From Peribacillus simplex NBRC 15720 = DSM 1321 (GTDB lineage: Bacteria > Bacillota > Bacilli > Bacillales > DSM-1321), in assembly GCF_002243645.1 (NCBI RefSeq), contig NZ_CP017704.1, forward strand, positions 1,899,501-1,963,500: a DNA stretch of 64,000 nt. The letters run 5' to 3'. Each line of letters opens with the position of its first letter. Within the stretch, counting starts at the first letter, position 1. Of this stretch, positions 42,897 through 52,483 are shown piece by piece. A program made the translations under genes and the position numbers. Below the pieces are notes generated by a model. That model had not been told where the DNA came from. It saw nothing but the letters and a program-made list of their open reading frames with translations, and did no database searches.

Positions 42897-44585
42897 TTAT
42901 AAAGCTTTTTCCGCTTTGATTCCAAAAAACTTGTTCGAAATAAAGAGAACGATTACAATCAGCGTGATTTGAATCATCCCATAGGCAGCTGCCTGCCCCA
43001 TATTGAACATCCGAAGCTGATTCATGATTTCAATGGATATGGGCCTGTTTGAAATCGTGTACAACAGGACCGAGGTCGGGAATTCCCCCACAGATTCGAT
43101 AAATGCCAATAATGTCCCTGATAAAACACCAGGCATAATAATCGGAAATATGACCTTTCTGAAGGTATAAAACCACTTTGCCCCCAAGTTTCTGGCTGCT
43201 TCTTCAATCGAATCATCCAGCTGCTCCAGAACGGCGTTAGTCGAACGGACAACGAGTGGGATATGCCTGATGAAATAGGCAAGTGGCAATATCCAAAATG
43301 TTCCTACCAATATTTGACCGAAAGAAAAAACGCTAGGTTCATTGAATGCGAATATCAAGTTCATCCCTATTACCGTTGCAGGCAACGCCCAAGGAATCAT
43401 GACTAGAATATCAACAAAGCTTTTCCCGACGAATTTCCGTTTGACAAGTACATAGGACGCTATGACCCCAAACACCAGATTCGCCAGCGTTGCAATAACC
43501 GCCATCAGTAAGCTATTTCGTAACGGTTTGAAGATATTAGGGTCTTCAAACAAAAGCCGGAAATTTTCTATATTAAATACTGTTGGATACGTTTGAAATG
43601 TCCAGGTTCCATCCGGCACAAGTGAAAGCAATAGAATCGTAAAGTGCGGTAAAAGCAGAATGATTACTCCGATGATACCCGTTACGACCATCACCCATTT
43701 CATAAACGGGTTCTTCACTTCACTCCTGTGCGCCCCAATTCCTTTCGAAGCCATGCGATAATCTTTCCTATTCTGGTACCAACGCATGAATAATAGAAAT
43801 GAAATCGAAACGATGGATAGAATGACGGATTGAGTAGCGGCAATTTCCATATCACCATTGATTTTTGAAAAATAAATTTGCAGGCTCAACACCCTGTATC
43901 CGCCAGCTAATAAAAACGGGGCACTGAAAGAAGCCATTGATATCATGAAAACAAGTAAAGAAGCGGCAACGATGGCAGGTGTCAATAATGGAAATGTCAC
44001 CTTCCAAAAAACCTTGAATTTGTTTGCGCCTAAGTTATAAGCAGCTTCTTCAAGGGACGGATCTATTTTATTGATTGCAGCGGATACGGTCATATAAAAA
44101 TAAACATACATCGTATAGGCATGCACGATAAGGATTCCCGATACTCCGCCAATTTTAAATGGAACTTTATCGAGACCAAACAGATCCTTGATGGCATTTG
44201 GAATTAATCCCGATTCTCCATATAAAAACATAAAGGCCATGACCCCTACCAATGATGGAAGAACAATAGGCAAAATCGCTGCTGATGAAAAGAAGCTTCT
44301 GCCGGGAAAATCGTAACGGTTAAAAATGAATGCGAGCGGAATGCCAATCAAGGCACTAACCAATACACTCAATAAGGATATATAAACAGAATTCCATAGA
44401 GCCTCTAAGTTCGTTTTCGATTCCTGTACGAAGAAGTCCTGATAATTTCCAAGGGATATCGTTTCGTCTTTTTGCAGACTTTCTATAAAGGTCCTCAACG
44501 ATGGGTAGAGTACATAAGCTACGAGCACCAATACAACTGGTATAAGAAGCCAAACCGTCAATCTCGTATCACGATTTTTAATCAT
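42897..44585 (-). CDS. Fused ABC transporter permease, Fbp/Pot type (two domains)
   Basis: 562 residues, twelve transmembrane segments in two homologous halves. Each half has an EAA loop: DPSLEEAAYNLGANKFKVFWKVTFPLLTPAIVA in the first and DDSIEEAARNLGAKWFYTFRKVIFPIIMPGVLS in the second. This double-length arrangement is typical of FbpB-type permeases for iron, 2-aminoethylphosphonate, thiamine and similar anionic ligands. It overlaps the ATPase gene by 4 bases and is followed by the lyase gene. The permease alone does not show the substrate. Confidence 0.87.
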   Translation of the reverse strand: MIKNRDTRLTVWLLIPVVLVLVAYVLYPSLRTFIESLQKDETISLGNYQDFFVQESKTNLEALWNSVYISLLSVLVSALIGIPLAFIFNRYDFPGRSFFSSAAILPIVLPSLVGVMAFMFLYGESGLIPNAIKDLFGLDKVPFKIGGVSGILIVHAYTMYVYFYMTVSAAINKIDPSLEEAAYNLGANKFKVFWKVTFPLLTPAIVAASLLVFMISMASFSAPFLLAGGYRVLSLQIYFSKINGDMEIAATQSVILSIVSISFLLFMRWYQNRKDYRMASKGIGAHRSEVKNPFMKWVMVVTGIIGVIILLLPHFTILLLSLVPDGTWTFQTYPTVFNIENFRLLFEDPNIFKPLRNSLLMAVIATLANLVFGVIASYVLVKRKFVGKSFVDILVMIPWALPATVIGMNLIFAFNEPSVFSFGQILVGTFWILPLAYFIRHIPLVVRSTNAVLEQLDDSIEEAARNLGAKWFYTFRKVIFPIIMPGVLSGTLLAFIESVGEFPTSVLLYTISNRPISIEIMNQLRMFNMGQAAAYGMIQITLIVIVLFISNKFFGIKAEKAL

Positions 44586-45694
44586 GGAGCATCACCGCTT
44601 ATGACAGGGATAAGACGCAGCTGTTTCTCAGGAAGCTGGACATACACTTCCTTCCCTTGATAAAAGTATCCAAATTCATGTGTATTAAATACATCCACCC
44701 TTAGTGATACGTTTTGAACATCCACCATGACATTCACAACAGATCCAAAGAATTGGACGGAATTTATTTTACCTTTAAAGATATTCATTCCTTCTTCTGT
44801 CACATCCAGAATTCTGATTGCTTCAGGACGAATGGAAACAGCCAGGTCATCATCAGTCTGCAAGATTGAAATTCCTTCCCCAGCTTGATTTTCTACATTC
44901 AATTTAATCGGTTTTTCACTATTTTTAAGGGAAACCACTATATTATCTTGTTGAACTTTTTCGACTTGAACGGGCAAAAGATTAATCTCGCCTATAAAAC
45001 TCGCCACAAAATCATTGGCCGGCCGATTATAAATTTCTGCCGGCGTCCCGACCTGGTGACAGACTCCATAATTGAACACAGCGATTCGATCACTCATGGA
45101 TAATGCCTCAGCCTGATCATGTGTGACATAAATGGTGGTAATTTTATAATCACGCTGCAGTCTTAAGATTTCCACTCTCATTTCATCACGAAGCTTGGCA
45201 TCCAGATTACTTAATGGTTCATCCAGCAGTAATATTTCCGGTTCAATGACCAGTGCTCTCGCAAGGGCCACCCGCTGCTGCTGTCCTCCGCTTAACTGGC
45301 TCACTTGACGATTCGAGTAGCTCTCCAGCCTGACCTTTTGGAGGGCATCCAGCACTCTCTTCTTCAAGTCAGCGGAAGAAACTTTTCTCACACGCAAGCC
45401 AAACGCTACATTTTCAAAAACAGTCATGTGGGGAAAGAGGGCATAGTTTTGAAAAACCATGCCTGTATTTCTTTTCTCCGGAGGTACACGCGTCATATCT
45501 TTGCCGCCAAATCGGACGACACCTTTTGTTGGATAATAAAAACCGGCAATCATCCGAAGCGTCGTCGTTTTACCGCAGCCACTTGGACCAAGAAAGGTAA
45601 AAAACTCACCTTCTTGGATTTCCAGATTTAAATGGTCAACAGCTATCGTTTTCCCGAAGGCTTTTTGGACATTCTCAATTTTTATTGACGCCAT
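44582..45694 (-). CDS. ABC transporter ATP-binding protein, Fbp/Pot type
   Basis: 370 residues. Walker A GPSGCGKTTT is near 35-44, signature [19 protein letters not shown], Walker B ILLLDEPLSNLDAKLRDEM, then a C-terminal TOBE domain (about 240-365) with ISIRPEAIRI. This is the normal PotA/FbpC/PhnT layout; the TOBE domain often senses substrate. Encoded between the binding-protein and permease genes, 16 bases after the former. Serves the importer whose function probably is supply of the ArgH-like lyase substrate. Confidence 0.88.
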   Translation of the reverse strand: MASIKIENVQKAFGKTIAVDHLNLEIQEGEFFTFLGPSGCGKTTTLRMIAGFYYPTKGVVRFGGKDMTRVPPEKRNTGMVFQNYALFPHMTVFENVAFGLRVRKVSSADLKKRVLDALQKVRLESYSNRQVSQLSGGQQQRVALARALVIEPEILLLDEPLSNLDAKLRDEMRVEILRLQRDYKITTIYVTHDQAEALSMSDRIAVFNYGVCHQVGTPAEIYNRPANDFVASFIGEINLLPVQVEKVQQDNIVVSLKNSEKPIKLNVENQAGEGISILQTDDDLAVSIRPEAIRILDVTEEGMNIFKGKINSVQFFGSVVNVMVDVQNVSLRVDVFNTHEFGYFYQGKEVYVQLPEKQLRLIPVISGDAP

Positions 45695-45709
45695 CCCAAC
45701 GACACTTCC

Positions 45710-46801
45710 TTATTCTTTAATTTCTTTATCTCCGCTTTTAATATTTTCGTCCCAATATTTCATCCACTCGTCACCTTTTTCCTGGAATGCATTCCAATCA
45801 ATATCCATCGTTTTAATTTCTGTTTCCGTGATCCATTTAGGTAAATCCTTCACATCACTTCTGGTCGGAACCCTGTAAAACTCTTCTGCCAAATTTTTTG
45901 CTGCTTCTGGTGAATTCACAAACTCATAAAAGGCTTCTGCCGCTTTTGGATGCTTGGCACCTTCAACGATGGCGATACCTTCTGTCAATACTGGCGTTCC
46001 GCTTTCTGGAATGACGAACTCAAACGGATAATTTTTATTTTCTTTCAGCATGACAACATCCGGCATTGCCCAAACAGAAAGTGAGCCCTCTCCTTTTGCT
46101 ACCTTGTTATACATCATTTCAGGGTTCGCTGAATATTCCTTTGTGTTTTGGTCGAGCTTCTTTAACCAGTCATACCCTTCTTTTGGATCATTTGTATCCT
46201 TATACGTACGATAGATCATCGCAGAAAAAATTGTCCTCATCGTTCCGGAGGCTAACGGATAGCGGATGATGATTTCGTCTTTCCACTTCGGATCAAGCAG
46301 TTCATCCCAATCTTTTGGAACCTCGTCTTTTGAGAGTTCTTTGCTGTTATACATGATGACTTCCGGTGTCTGGCTCGTTCCCGTCCAATACCATTCCGGA
46401 TCGTGGAATCCTTCATCGAGACTATCGGAATAGCTAGGCTTATAAGCAGCCAGCAGCCCATCATCCTTTGCTTGATTGAAATTCGTGGAAGGTGCACCCC
46501 ACCAAACGTCTGCCTGCGGATTACTTTTCTCTGATCGAACACGGTCAAGGATTTCCTGGGACCCCATATCAAGCCACTCAACATCAATACCATACTTATC
46601 TTCGAACTGCTTTTCGAACTTTGATAAAATATCTTTGCCATGCGGTGAATAAACAACGATTTTATCTTCCAGCTCACCCTTTTCTCCCTTGGCACCGCCA
46701 GCATCCGAATTCGTTTTCGTATCTGTACCGTTACATCCCGAAATCAATAGTGCTGCCGATAAGGTCAGTGCTGAAACAAGCGACTTTTTCCTATTTTTCA
46801 T
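45710..46801 (-). CDS. Fbp/AfuA-type extracellular substrate-binding lipoprotein
   Basis: 363 residues. Signal peptide with lipobox LLISGCNG (Cys23), charged linker, then a type-2 binding fold opening IVVYSPHGKDILSKFEKQFEDKYGIDVEWLDMGSQEILDRVRSE, with ADVWWGAPSTNFNQAKDDGLL and LASGTMRTIFSAMIYR. This is the SBP_bac_6/8 family of iron(III), phosphonate, thiamine and sugar-phosphate receptors. The paired tyrosines that bind iron in FbpA (YY near the C-terminal third) are not evident, so ferric iron is unlikely as the direct ligand. It follows the ROK regulator gene with a 1-base overlap. Confidence 0.85.
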   Translation of the reverse strand: MKNRKKSLVSALTLSAALLISGCNGTDTKTNSDAGGAKGEKGELEDKIVVYSPHGKDILSKFEKQFEDKYGIDVEWLDMGSQEILDRVRSEKSNPQADVWWGAPSTNFNQAKDDGLLAAYKPSYSDSLDEGFHDPEWYWTGTSQTPEVIMYNSKELSKDEVPKDWDELLDPKWKDEIIIRYPLASGTMRTIFSAMIYRTYKDTNDPKEGYDWLKKLDQNTKEYSANPEMMYNKVAKGEGSLSVWAMPDVVMLKENKNYPFEFVIPESGTPVLTEGIAIVEGAKHPKAAEAFYEFVNSPEAAKNLAEEFYRVPTRSDVKDLPKWITETEIKTMDIDWNAFQEKGDEWMKYWDENIKSGDKEIKE

Positions 46802-48027
46802 TAATAATCCCCCTCATCACGAAAATTCAAAATGCTATCATGTTCCCTTAAGAATAGGGAAACCGCTCCTAGTACTCCTGCGTTTTCTCCCAATTGTGAA
46901 GTTTTCAATTCTACTAAACTTGGAAGATATCGATCAACGATCTCCCGGATTCTAGGTAAAATGTATTCAGATGAATTTAATACACCACCTCCTAAAATAA
47001 TCACTTCTGGATTTAGCAAACTAGCCGCATTGACAATTCCGCAGGCTAAATGTTCGATGGCTTCATTTATGACGGCCATAGCTGTCGCGTCTCCTTTTTT
47101 TGCTGACAAAAAAGCATCCTCCCCAGATAGTTCGGAAGATTTGGCCCGTTCGAATAAAAAATGATGAGGATCCTTGAGAACCTCCCTTGTAAAATGACCG
47201 CCAATCGACTTTCCTCCTGCGACACTTTCCAAATAGCCGTATCTATGGAAAATCGGCTTGAATTCACTCTTCATATCCTCTTTGTCCGTTACCATATATC
47301 CCATTTCCCCAGCTGCACTGGAAGCCCCTCTGTATAACTGGTTATTCAAGATAATGCCGCTTCCTATTCCCGTGCCAACCGCAATGAACAGCAAATTCCG
47401 CTTATTTTGTGCATTACCCAGCCACTGTTCACCTAGTGCAGCCGCGTTTACATCATTGTCCAGAAAAATGGGGAACTCAAAATACCGCTTCGCTTCGGCT
47501 ATAAACGGATATTGTACCCAACCTAAACTCGGTGCCTCTATTACTAATCCACTTGCCGTTTGCGTTATACCAGGGATCCCGACTCCCATCCCTAATATCC
47601 TGCCTTTCGCAATCTGATTCTTTGCAATTAACCGTTCCGTTTCAATCGCCATTTGTTTAAGAAGCCCTGATTGTAAATAGGTGTTTGTTGAAAAACTAGT
47701 ATCGGCAAGGATGTTGCCACTTAAATCACTTAAAACGATTTTCACCTTCGTCCCGCCTATATCAACCCCAATGATATAGGCAGCCTTTTCATTAAAAAAG
47801 AGCTGGATAGGCCTCCTCCCACCTTGAGAAGAGGATTCTCCTATTCCTTTCTCAAATACCCATTTCTCCTGTATAAGTTCATCCACAGCCAGAGAGACAG
47901 TTGGTTTACTTAGCTGAAGTTTAACGGCGATTTCAGCTCTTGAAATGGGTGAACATTCTTGGATGCATTGAATGATCCTTTTTTTATTTACATATTTTTG
48001 ATGACTGGGTGTTCTTTTAAAACTCAT
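46801..48027 (-). CDS. ROK-family transcriptional repressor (XylR/NagC type)
   Basis: 408 residues from the ATG at 48027. N-terminal winged helix: NKKRIIQCIQECSPISRAEIAVKLQLSKPTVSLAVDELIQEKWV. The ROK domain follows: IIGVDIGGTKVKIVLSDLSG, GMGVGIPGI, LDNDVNAAALGE and FIAVGTGIGSGIIL. The zinc-binding CxCGxxGCxE block is replaced by HRYGYLESVAGGKSIG, so the structural zinc is missing and a sugar-kinase function is improbable. It is the first gene of the ABC-lyase operon, so it is probably an autorepressor responding to the imported compound. An operator-like repeat lies at 48210-48234. Confidence 0.87.
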   Translation of the reverse strand: MSFKRTPSHQKYVNKKRIIQCIQECSPISRAEIAVKLQLSKPTVSLAVDELIQEKWVFEKGIGESSSQGGRRPIQLFFNEKAAYIIGVDIGGTKVKIVLSDLSGNILADTSFSTNTYLQSGLLKQMAIETERLIAKNQIAKGRILGMGVGIPGITQTASGLVIEAPSLGWVQYPFIAEAKRYFEFPIFLDNDVNAAALGEQWLGNAQNKRNLLFIAVGTGIGSGIILNNQLYRGASSAAGEMGYMVTDKEDMKSEFKPIFHRYGYLESVAGGKSIGGHFTREVLKDPHHFLFERAKSSELSGEDAFLSAKKGDATAMAVINEAIEHLACGIVNAASLLNPEVIILGGGVLNSSEYILPRIREIVDRYLPSLVELKTSQLGENAGVLGAVSLFLREHDSILNFRDEGDY

Positions 48028-48048
48028 CACATCACGGCCTTACATCAT

Positions 48049-48234
48049 TTAGTTAGTAAATCTTCCTAATTAAGTAAAAATATAACTTAAAAAAATTCTT
48101 CACACAAGTTATTTATCTGAACATTTATAATGTTAGATCTTTAATAGTTACTTCGCATCATTTACATTTATAACCAATAATGCTATTTATTAGATAAGAT
48201 TTTCCGCCTGGTTAGTTAGAAAATATTACTAACC
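48049..48234. promoter_or_regulatory. Probable ROK operators between divergent genes
   Basis: GGTTAGT-N11-ACTAACC (48210-48234) is a perfect inverted repeat of the kind bound by ROK repressors, which favour TTAGT...ACTAA arms. A TTAGTTAGTAAA copy lies near the regulator start at 48049. Their positions on both sides of the 270-base divergent gap suggest that the ROK operon and the PIG-L gene share control. Confidence 0.5.
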
Positions 48235-48296
48235 TACATTTTTTTCTTCACAAAAGCTTAGGTGTTTCATTAAAGTTGAAGGAGGTTAAAAGTATA

Positions 48297-50804
48297 ATGA
48301 AAAAAGCTTTGTTATCGTTGCTTTCCCTTTTGTTAGTTCTTGCATTATCGCCGCCTGGAGGTAGCGCTGCAAATCCTGATGAAACCAACGTTGAATTATG
48401 GAATGCGGTCAAGCCGCTCGAGACGACTGTGACATTCTTGAACAGCGGTGCCCATCCAGATGATGAACGCAGTGACTTTCTCGCTTATCTATCCAGAGGG
48501 TTAGGGGTGAAGACATCCAGCCTTATTGCAAACCGTGGTGAAGGAGGACAAAATGAAATTGGGGATGAACTGGACAATGCTCTTGGAATCATCCGTTCGA
48601 GGGAAATGATAGAAGCTGCAAAAATCACCGGGGTTAAGGCCTATCATCTAAGTGAAACTACCTCAGATCCCATTTATGATTTCGGCTTCTCTAAAACACC
48701 AGAGGAAACATTAGAAAAATGGGGCGAAGAACTCACCTATGAACGGCTTATCCGCTTTATTCGGACGTATCAGCCGGATATATTGATGCCATCCTTTCAA
48801 AATGATGATACCCAGCATGGACATCATCGAACAATGACAATCTTAAGTGAACGCGCCTTTAAGGATGCCGCCGACCCAACTGTGTTTCCACAACAATTGA
48901 AACAAGGTCTATCCGTATGGCAAGTGAAAAAGTTATATTTGCCTGTTTCCTCGGCAGATCAAGCAACCACTTCGATTGAAATCGGTAAATATGACCCAAT
49001 ATACAATATGACTTACCCACAGCTTGGAGAACAATCCCGCTATCTGCATAAAAGCCAAGGCATGGGTTCTGATATCCCAGCAGCACCTCGCCAGATCCAT
49101 CTAGATTTGAAGCAAAGCTCGGTTGATACAAAAAACCAGACAGACCTCTTTGCGGGTGTACCTTACAATTTTACTGAATGGGCTGAAAAACTCCCTCGCT
49201 CAGCTTCAAAATTAAAAGGTGAAGTTAAATACCTACAACGGAATTTGGACGCTGTTATTGCGGCTTATCCAAATGATAAACGTGTTTTTTCAACATCCCA
49301 AACAGCTCTCTCCAATGTTCGTTCAATTACTGCGCAAGTCAAAAAGGCAAAGCTAAGCCCTGCCATTAAGAACGACTTGCTTCATAAGCTCTCATTAAAA
49401 GAAGAGCAATTGCAAAACGTCAGTTATGTCTCCTCAGGACTCGAAGTTCAAGCTAAAGCAGCTTCAAAGATCCTTACGAAAGGTCAAAATACGTACGTAA
49501 CCGTAACCGTAAAGAATAACGGGAAACAAACATTGAAAAAAGTCGCTGCCGCATTGAACGTGCCTAAAGGATGGAAGACCAAAACAAAATATAAAGATAT
49601 CAATCTAGCACCAAATAAATCAACGACAATGACCTACCTGGTTGAAGTCCCTGAAGATGCAGCCTATTACCATGCCTATGATGAGTCAACCATTACAGCC
49701 AGCATTTCTTATAAATACGGCAGCACAAAAACCGCCATCAAGAAAGAATTGGACGGAACGATCGCTGTCCTTCCCGACGTTGGCCTTTCCCTATCTCCTG
49801 AAGATATCGTCGTAAATACAGCAGATGTAAAAGAGGAAATCCCAGTGACCGTAACCTTGAAAAACTATACAGAAGGAAAAGCATCAGCAAAGGTCGCTTT
49901 AAAAGTCCCTGAAAATTGGGGAGTCCAACCCCAAAATGCCACTGTATCATTTAATGAAAAGTCAGAAGAAAAACAAGTGAAGTTCACCCTCAGACCACCG
50001 AAGGCAATCCAAAATGGTGAATATCAGGTTAAGGCAGTTGCTACTGTCAATGGAAAAACCTTTGATTCGACCATTCAGGAAATTTCCTATGACCATATCG
50101 GAACATTCTATTACCAATACCCAGCAGCTATCAACACCGTTGCATTTGAGCTTTTGATGCCAGCTTCATTAAAAGTGGGTTACATTGAGAGTGGATTCGA
50201 TAAAGTAGCAGATTACTTAAGCAATGCAGGCCTTAATATAACAAAATTAACCGAGGCTGATTTAACAAAAGGTGATTTGAGCCAATACGACACGATCGTT
50301 ACCGGCATACGTGCCTATCTATCGAGGGAAGATCTAAAGGCAAACAACGCGCGCTTACTGGAATATGTTGAAAACGGCGGTCATCTCGTCGTTCAATATC
50401 ACAAACCAGGTGATGGATGGGATGCCCTGACGACCGCTCCATACCCGCTTACCCTCGGAAATCCATCCATTCGCTGGAGGGTTACCGATGAAAAAGCCAC
50501 AGTAAACGTATTGAAACCAGAATCAGCGCTTTTCAACTATCCAAATAAAATAACAAGTGACGACTGGAACAATTGGGTTCAAGAAAGAGGATTGTACTTC
50601 CCAATGAAATGGGACGATCGATTTGAAACATTCATTTCCATGGCTGATCCAAATGAAGAACCATTTGATGGCGGAATCCTTATGACTAAATATGGTAATG
50701 GCACCTACCTCTATACCAACCTTGTACTATACAGGCAAATTCAAGGCCAGGTTCCAGGCGGATATCGGATCATGACGAACTTGATTAGTTACGGTGCCAA
50801 GTAA
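48297..50804 (+). CDS. Secreted PIG-L family deacetylase with NEW3-like and C-terminal domains
   Basis: 835 residues from the ATG at 48297, behind AAGGAGG (an in-frame codon at 48276 lacks a site). Signal peptide MKKALLSLLSLLLVLALS with cleavage near AANP. The PIG-L zinc deacetylase domain (about 40-270) carries AHPDDE (His53, Asp55, Asp56), NRGEGGQNEIG and a second zinc-site region FQNDDTQHGHHRTM. A middle part (about 375-590) has two Ig-like NEW3 repeats (VTVKNNGKQTLKKVAAALNVPKGW; VTLKNYTEGKASAKVALKVPENW). The last 200 residues resemble a glutamine-amidotransferase-like fold (YDTIVTGIRAYLSREDLKANNARLLEYVENGG). A de-N-acetylase of an extracellular glycan is likely. Confidence 0.85.
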   Translation: MKKALLSLLSLLLVLALSPPGGSAANPDETNVELWNAVKPLETTVTFLNSGAHPDDERSDFLAYLSRGLGVKTSSLIANRGEGGQNEIGDELDNALGIIRSREMIEAAKITGVKAYHLSETTSDPIYDFGFSKTPEETLEKWGEELTYERLIRFIRTYQPDILMPSFQNDDTQHGHHRTMTILSERAFKDAADPTVFPQQLKQGLSVWQVKKLYLPVSSADQATTSIEIGKYDPIYNMTYPQLGEQSRYLHKSQGMGSDIPAAPRQIHLDLKQSSVDTKNQTDLFAGVPYNFTEWAEKLPRSASKLKGEVKYLQRNLDAVIAAYPNDKRVFSTSQTALSNVRSITAQVKKAKLSPAIKNDLLHKLSLKEEQLQNVSYVSSGLEVQAKAASKILTKGQNTYVTVTVKNNGKQTLKKVAAALNVPKGWKTKTKYKDINLAPNKSTTMTYLVEVPEDAAYYHAYDESTITASISYKYGSTKTAIKKELDGTIAVLPDVGLSLSPEDIVVNTADVKEEIPVTVTLKNYTEGKASAKVALKVPENWGVQPQNATVSFNEKSEEKQVKFTLRPPKAIQNGEYQVKAVATVNGKTFDSTIQEISYDHIGTFYYQYPAAINTVAFELLMPASLKVGYIESGFDKVADYLSNAGLNITKLTEADLTKGDLSQYDTIVTGIRAYLSREDLKANNARLLEYVENGGHLVVQYHKPGDGWDALTTAPYPLTLGNPSIRWRVTDEKATVNVLKPESALFNYPNKITSDDWNNWVQERGLYFPMKWDDRFETFISMADPNEEPFDGGILMTKYGNGTYLYTNLVLYRQIQGQVPGGYRIMTNLISYGAK

Positions 50805-50810
50805 ATAGAG

Positions 50811-50851
50811 AAGAAACCTATGCATGTGTCGAATGCATAGGTTTCTTTTTT
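50811..50851 (+). terminator. Rho-independent terminator of the PIG-L gene
   Basis: AAGAAACCTATGCAT (50811-50825) and ATGCATAGGTTTCTT (50833-50847) form a perfect 15-bp stem with a 7-base loop, followed by TTTT. Confidence 0.9.
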
Positions 50852-51082
50852 GATGTTTGCCCGATTGAAGCAGATATAAATAAAAACATCGCCTGACTGA
50901 TAAGTTTCTACTATAAAACAAAAAAAGGTTATGCACAAAGATAAGGGAAAGGCTATGCGTTTGGGCTTCCCCTCAATTCCCGCATTCCTTTGTCCACACT
51001 TTATGCACAACTTCATTCATTACCAACATCAATGCCAGCAATAATACTCTATTACTTGTATTTCCACGCTCGCTATTCCTGC

Positions 51083-51817
51083 CTAAAGCACTTTACTCAA
51101 GAAGGATTTAGTTCTCTCATGCTGAGGGTTACCGAATAATGCATTCGGCTCATTTTCCTCGACAATATACCCTCCATCCATGAATATGACGCGGTCCCCG
51201 ACTTCCCGGGCAAAGCCCATTTCATGCGTAACTACAACCATTGTCATGCCTTCTTTAGCAAGTTGTTTCATGACTTCCAAAACATCTCCGACCATTTCAG
51301 GGTCAAGCGCAGAAGTTGGCTCGTCAAATAGCATGATCTTTGGATTCATCGCTAATGCCCTTGCGATGGCAACCCGTTGTTTTTGTCCACCGGAAAGTTC
51401 TCCTGGATAGCTATTTGCTTTTTCCTTAAGGCCAACCTTATCCAATAAGTCAAGCGCTAATCTTTCCGCTTCCGCTTTAGCCGTGGCGCGAATTTTAATA
51501 GGACCCAGCGTGATGTTTTCCATAACGGTTTTATGAGGAAACAGATTGAAATGTTGAAAAACCATTCCAACCTCTTGCCTGACTTTATTTATATTGATTT
51601 TCCTTTTAGGATCGGTGATATTATGTCCGTTAATTACCACCTCACCGCCCGTAACTTCCTCAAGAAGATTCAGGCAACGCAGAAATGTACTCTTTCCAGA
51701 TCCAGAAGGGCCTATTACACAAATTACTTCCTTTTCTTGCACTTCTGCATTTATATCTTTTAAAACCTCGACAGTCCCAAATGATTTTCTCAGGTTTTTT
51801 ACAGTAATGATACTCAT
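51083..51817 (-). CDS. Polar amino-acid ABC transporter ATP-binding protein (GlnQ/ArtR type)
   Basis: 244 residues. Walker A GPSGSGKS is near 34-41, signature [16 protein letters not shown], Walker [18 protein letters not shown] and switch [15 protein letters not shown]. Overlaps the permease stop by 4 bases. It is the last gene of a three-gene importer (binding protein, permease, ATPase), the layout used for arginine or glutamine in Bacillus and Geobacillus. Substrate from sequence alone remains open. Confidence 0.9.
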   Translation of the reverse strand: MSIITVKNLRKSFGTVEVLKDINAEVQEKEVICVIGPSGSGKSTFLRCLNLLEEVTGGEVVINGHNITDPKRKININKVRQEVGMVFQHFNLFPHKTVMENITLGPIKIRATAKAEAERLALDLLDKVGLKEKANSYPGELSGGQKQRVAIARALAMNPKIMLFDEPTSALDPEMVGDVLEVMKQLAKEGMTMVVVTHEMGFAREVGDRVIFMDGGYIVEENEPNALFGNPQHERTKSFLSKVL

Positions 51818-52467
51818 CGAACTTGTACCCTCCTTTCTATGAAATTAGCAATAAGGGTTAACAAATAGATGATGATAAAGTAAATCACGCCGACAACCAA
51901 CCAAATCTTAAATGCTTCAAAGGTTGCCGAAGCTTGAATTTGGCCTTGCTGGGTTAAATCCGCTATACCGATGACGGATAATAGAGATGTGTCTTTCAAG
52001 CTAATGATCGATTGGTTCGTAATGGTAGGGAGCATCCTTCTAAAGGCTTGGGGCAGCACGACATATCTCATTGTTTGAGTACCGGTGAACCCGATTGATC
52101 TTGCCGCTTCCGTTTGTCCTTTATCGATGGATTGTATCCCCGCTCTTATTATTTCAGCAAAATATGCCCCTGCATTGATAGCAACGGTTATTATTCCAGC
52201 TGTTGTACTGTTCAAAGAAATCAAATTTAGTGAATTCACACCGAAATATATAAAAAACAACTGCACAATGAACGGTGTCCCTCGTATCGCATCCACATAA
52301 ACCTTTGCAATCCAGTTCAAGATCTTGATCGGGGCAAGTCGCAGTAAGGCAATCACTAAACCAATCAAAAAACCTAGGATAATGGCAATCACAAAGATAT
52401 AAAGTGTCACCTGAAGTCCTTTTAATAAAATGGGCAATGCCGCAACAATTATATCCATTCCTTTCAC
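51814..52467 (-). CDS. Polar amino-acid ABC transporter permease (GlnP/ArtQ type)
   Basis: 217 residues, five transmembrane helices. [23 protein letters not shown] and [36 protein letters not shown] (EAA loop) define the class. As the only permease of the operon it should act as a homodimer. It lies 48 bases after the binding-protein gene, and that gap carries a GC-rich hairpin that could reduce read-through and set the ratio of receptor to membrane proteins. Confidence 0.9.
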   Translation of the reverse strand: MKGMDIIVAALPILLKGLQVTLYIFVIAIILGFLIGLVIALLRLAPIKILNWIAKVYVDAIRGTPFIVQLFFIYFGVNSLNLISLNSTTAGIITVAINAGAYFAEIIRAGIQSIDKGQTEAARSIGFTGTQTMRYVVLPQAFRRMLPTITNQSIISLKDTSLLSVIGIADLTQQGQIQASATFEAFKIWLVVGVIYFIIIYLLTLIANFIERRVQVR

Positions 52468-52483
52468 CCCTTTGAAAAAGAAA

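Noticed and set aside
50927-51009. Two TTATGCACA sequences about 72 bases apart, close to DnaA-box form
   Set aside because: No AT-rich unwinding region, no replication gene and no further boxes nearby; two near-matches in AT-rich DNA are expected by chance.
50789-51016. 75-codon minus-strand open frame after the PIG-L gene
   Set aside because: Overlaps the PIG-L terminator and gene end, has odd Cys/Phe-rich composition and no ribosome binding site.
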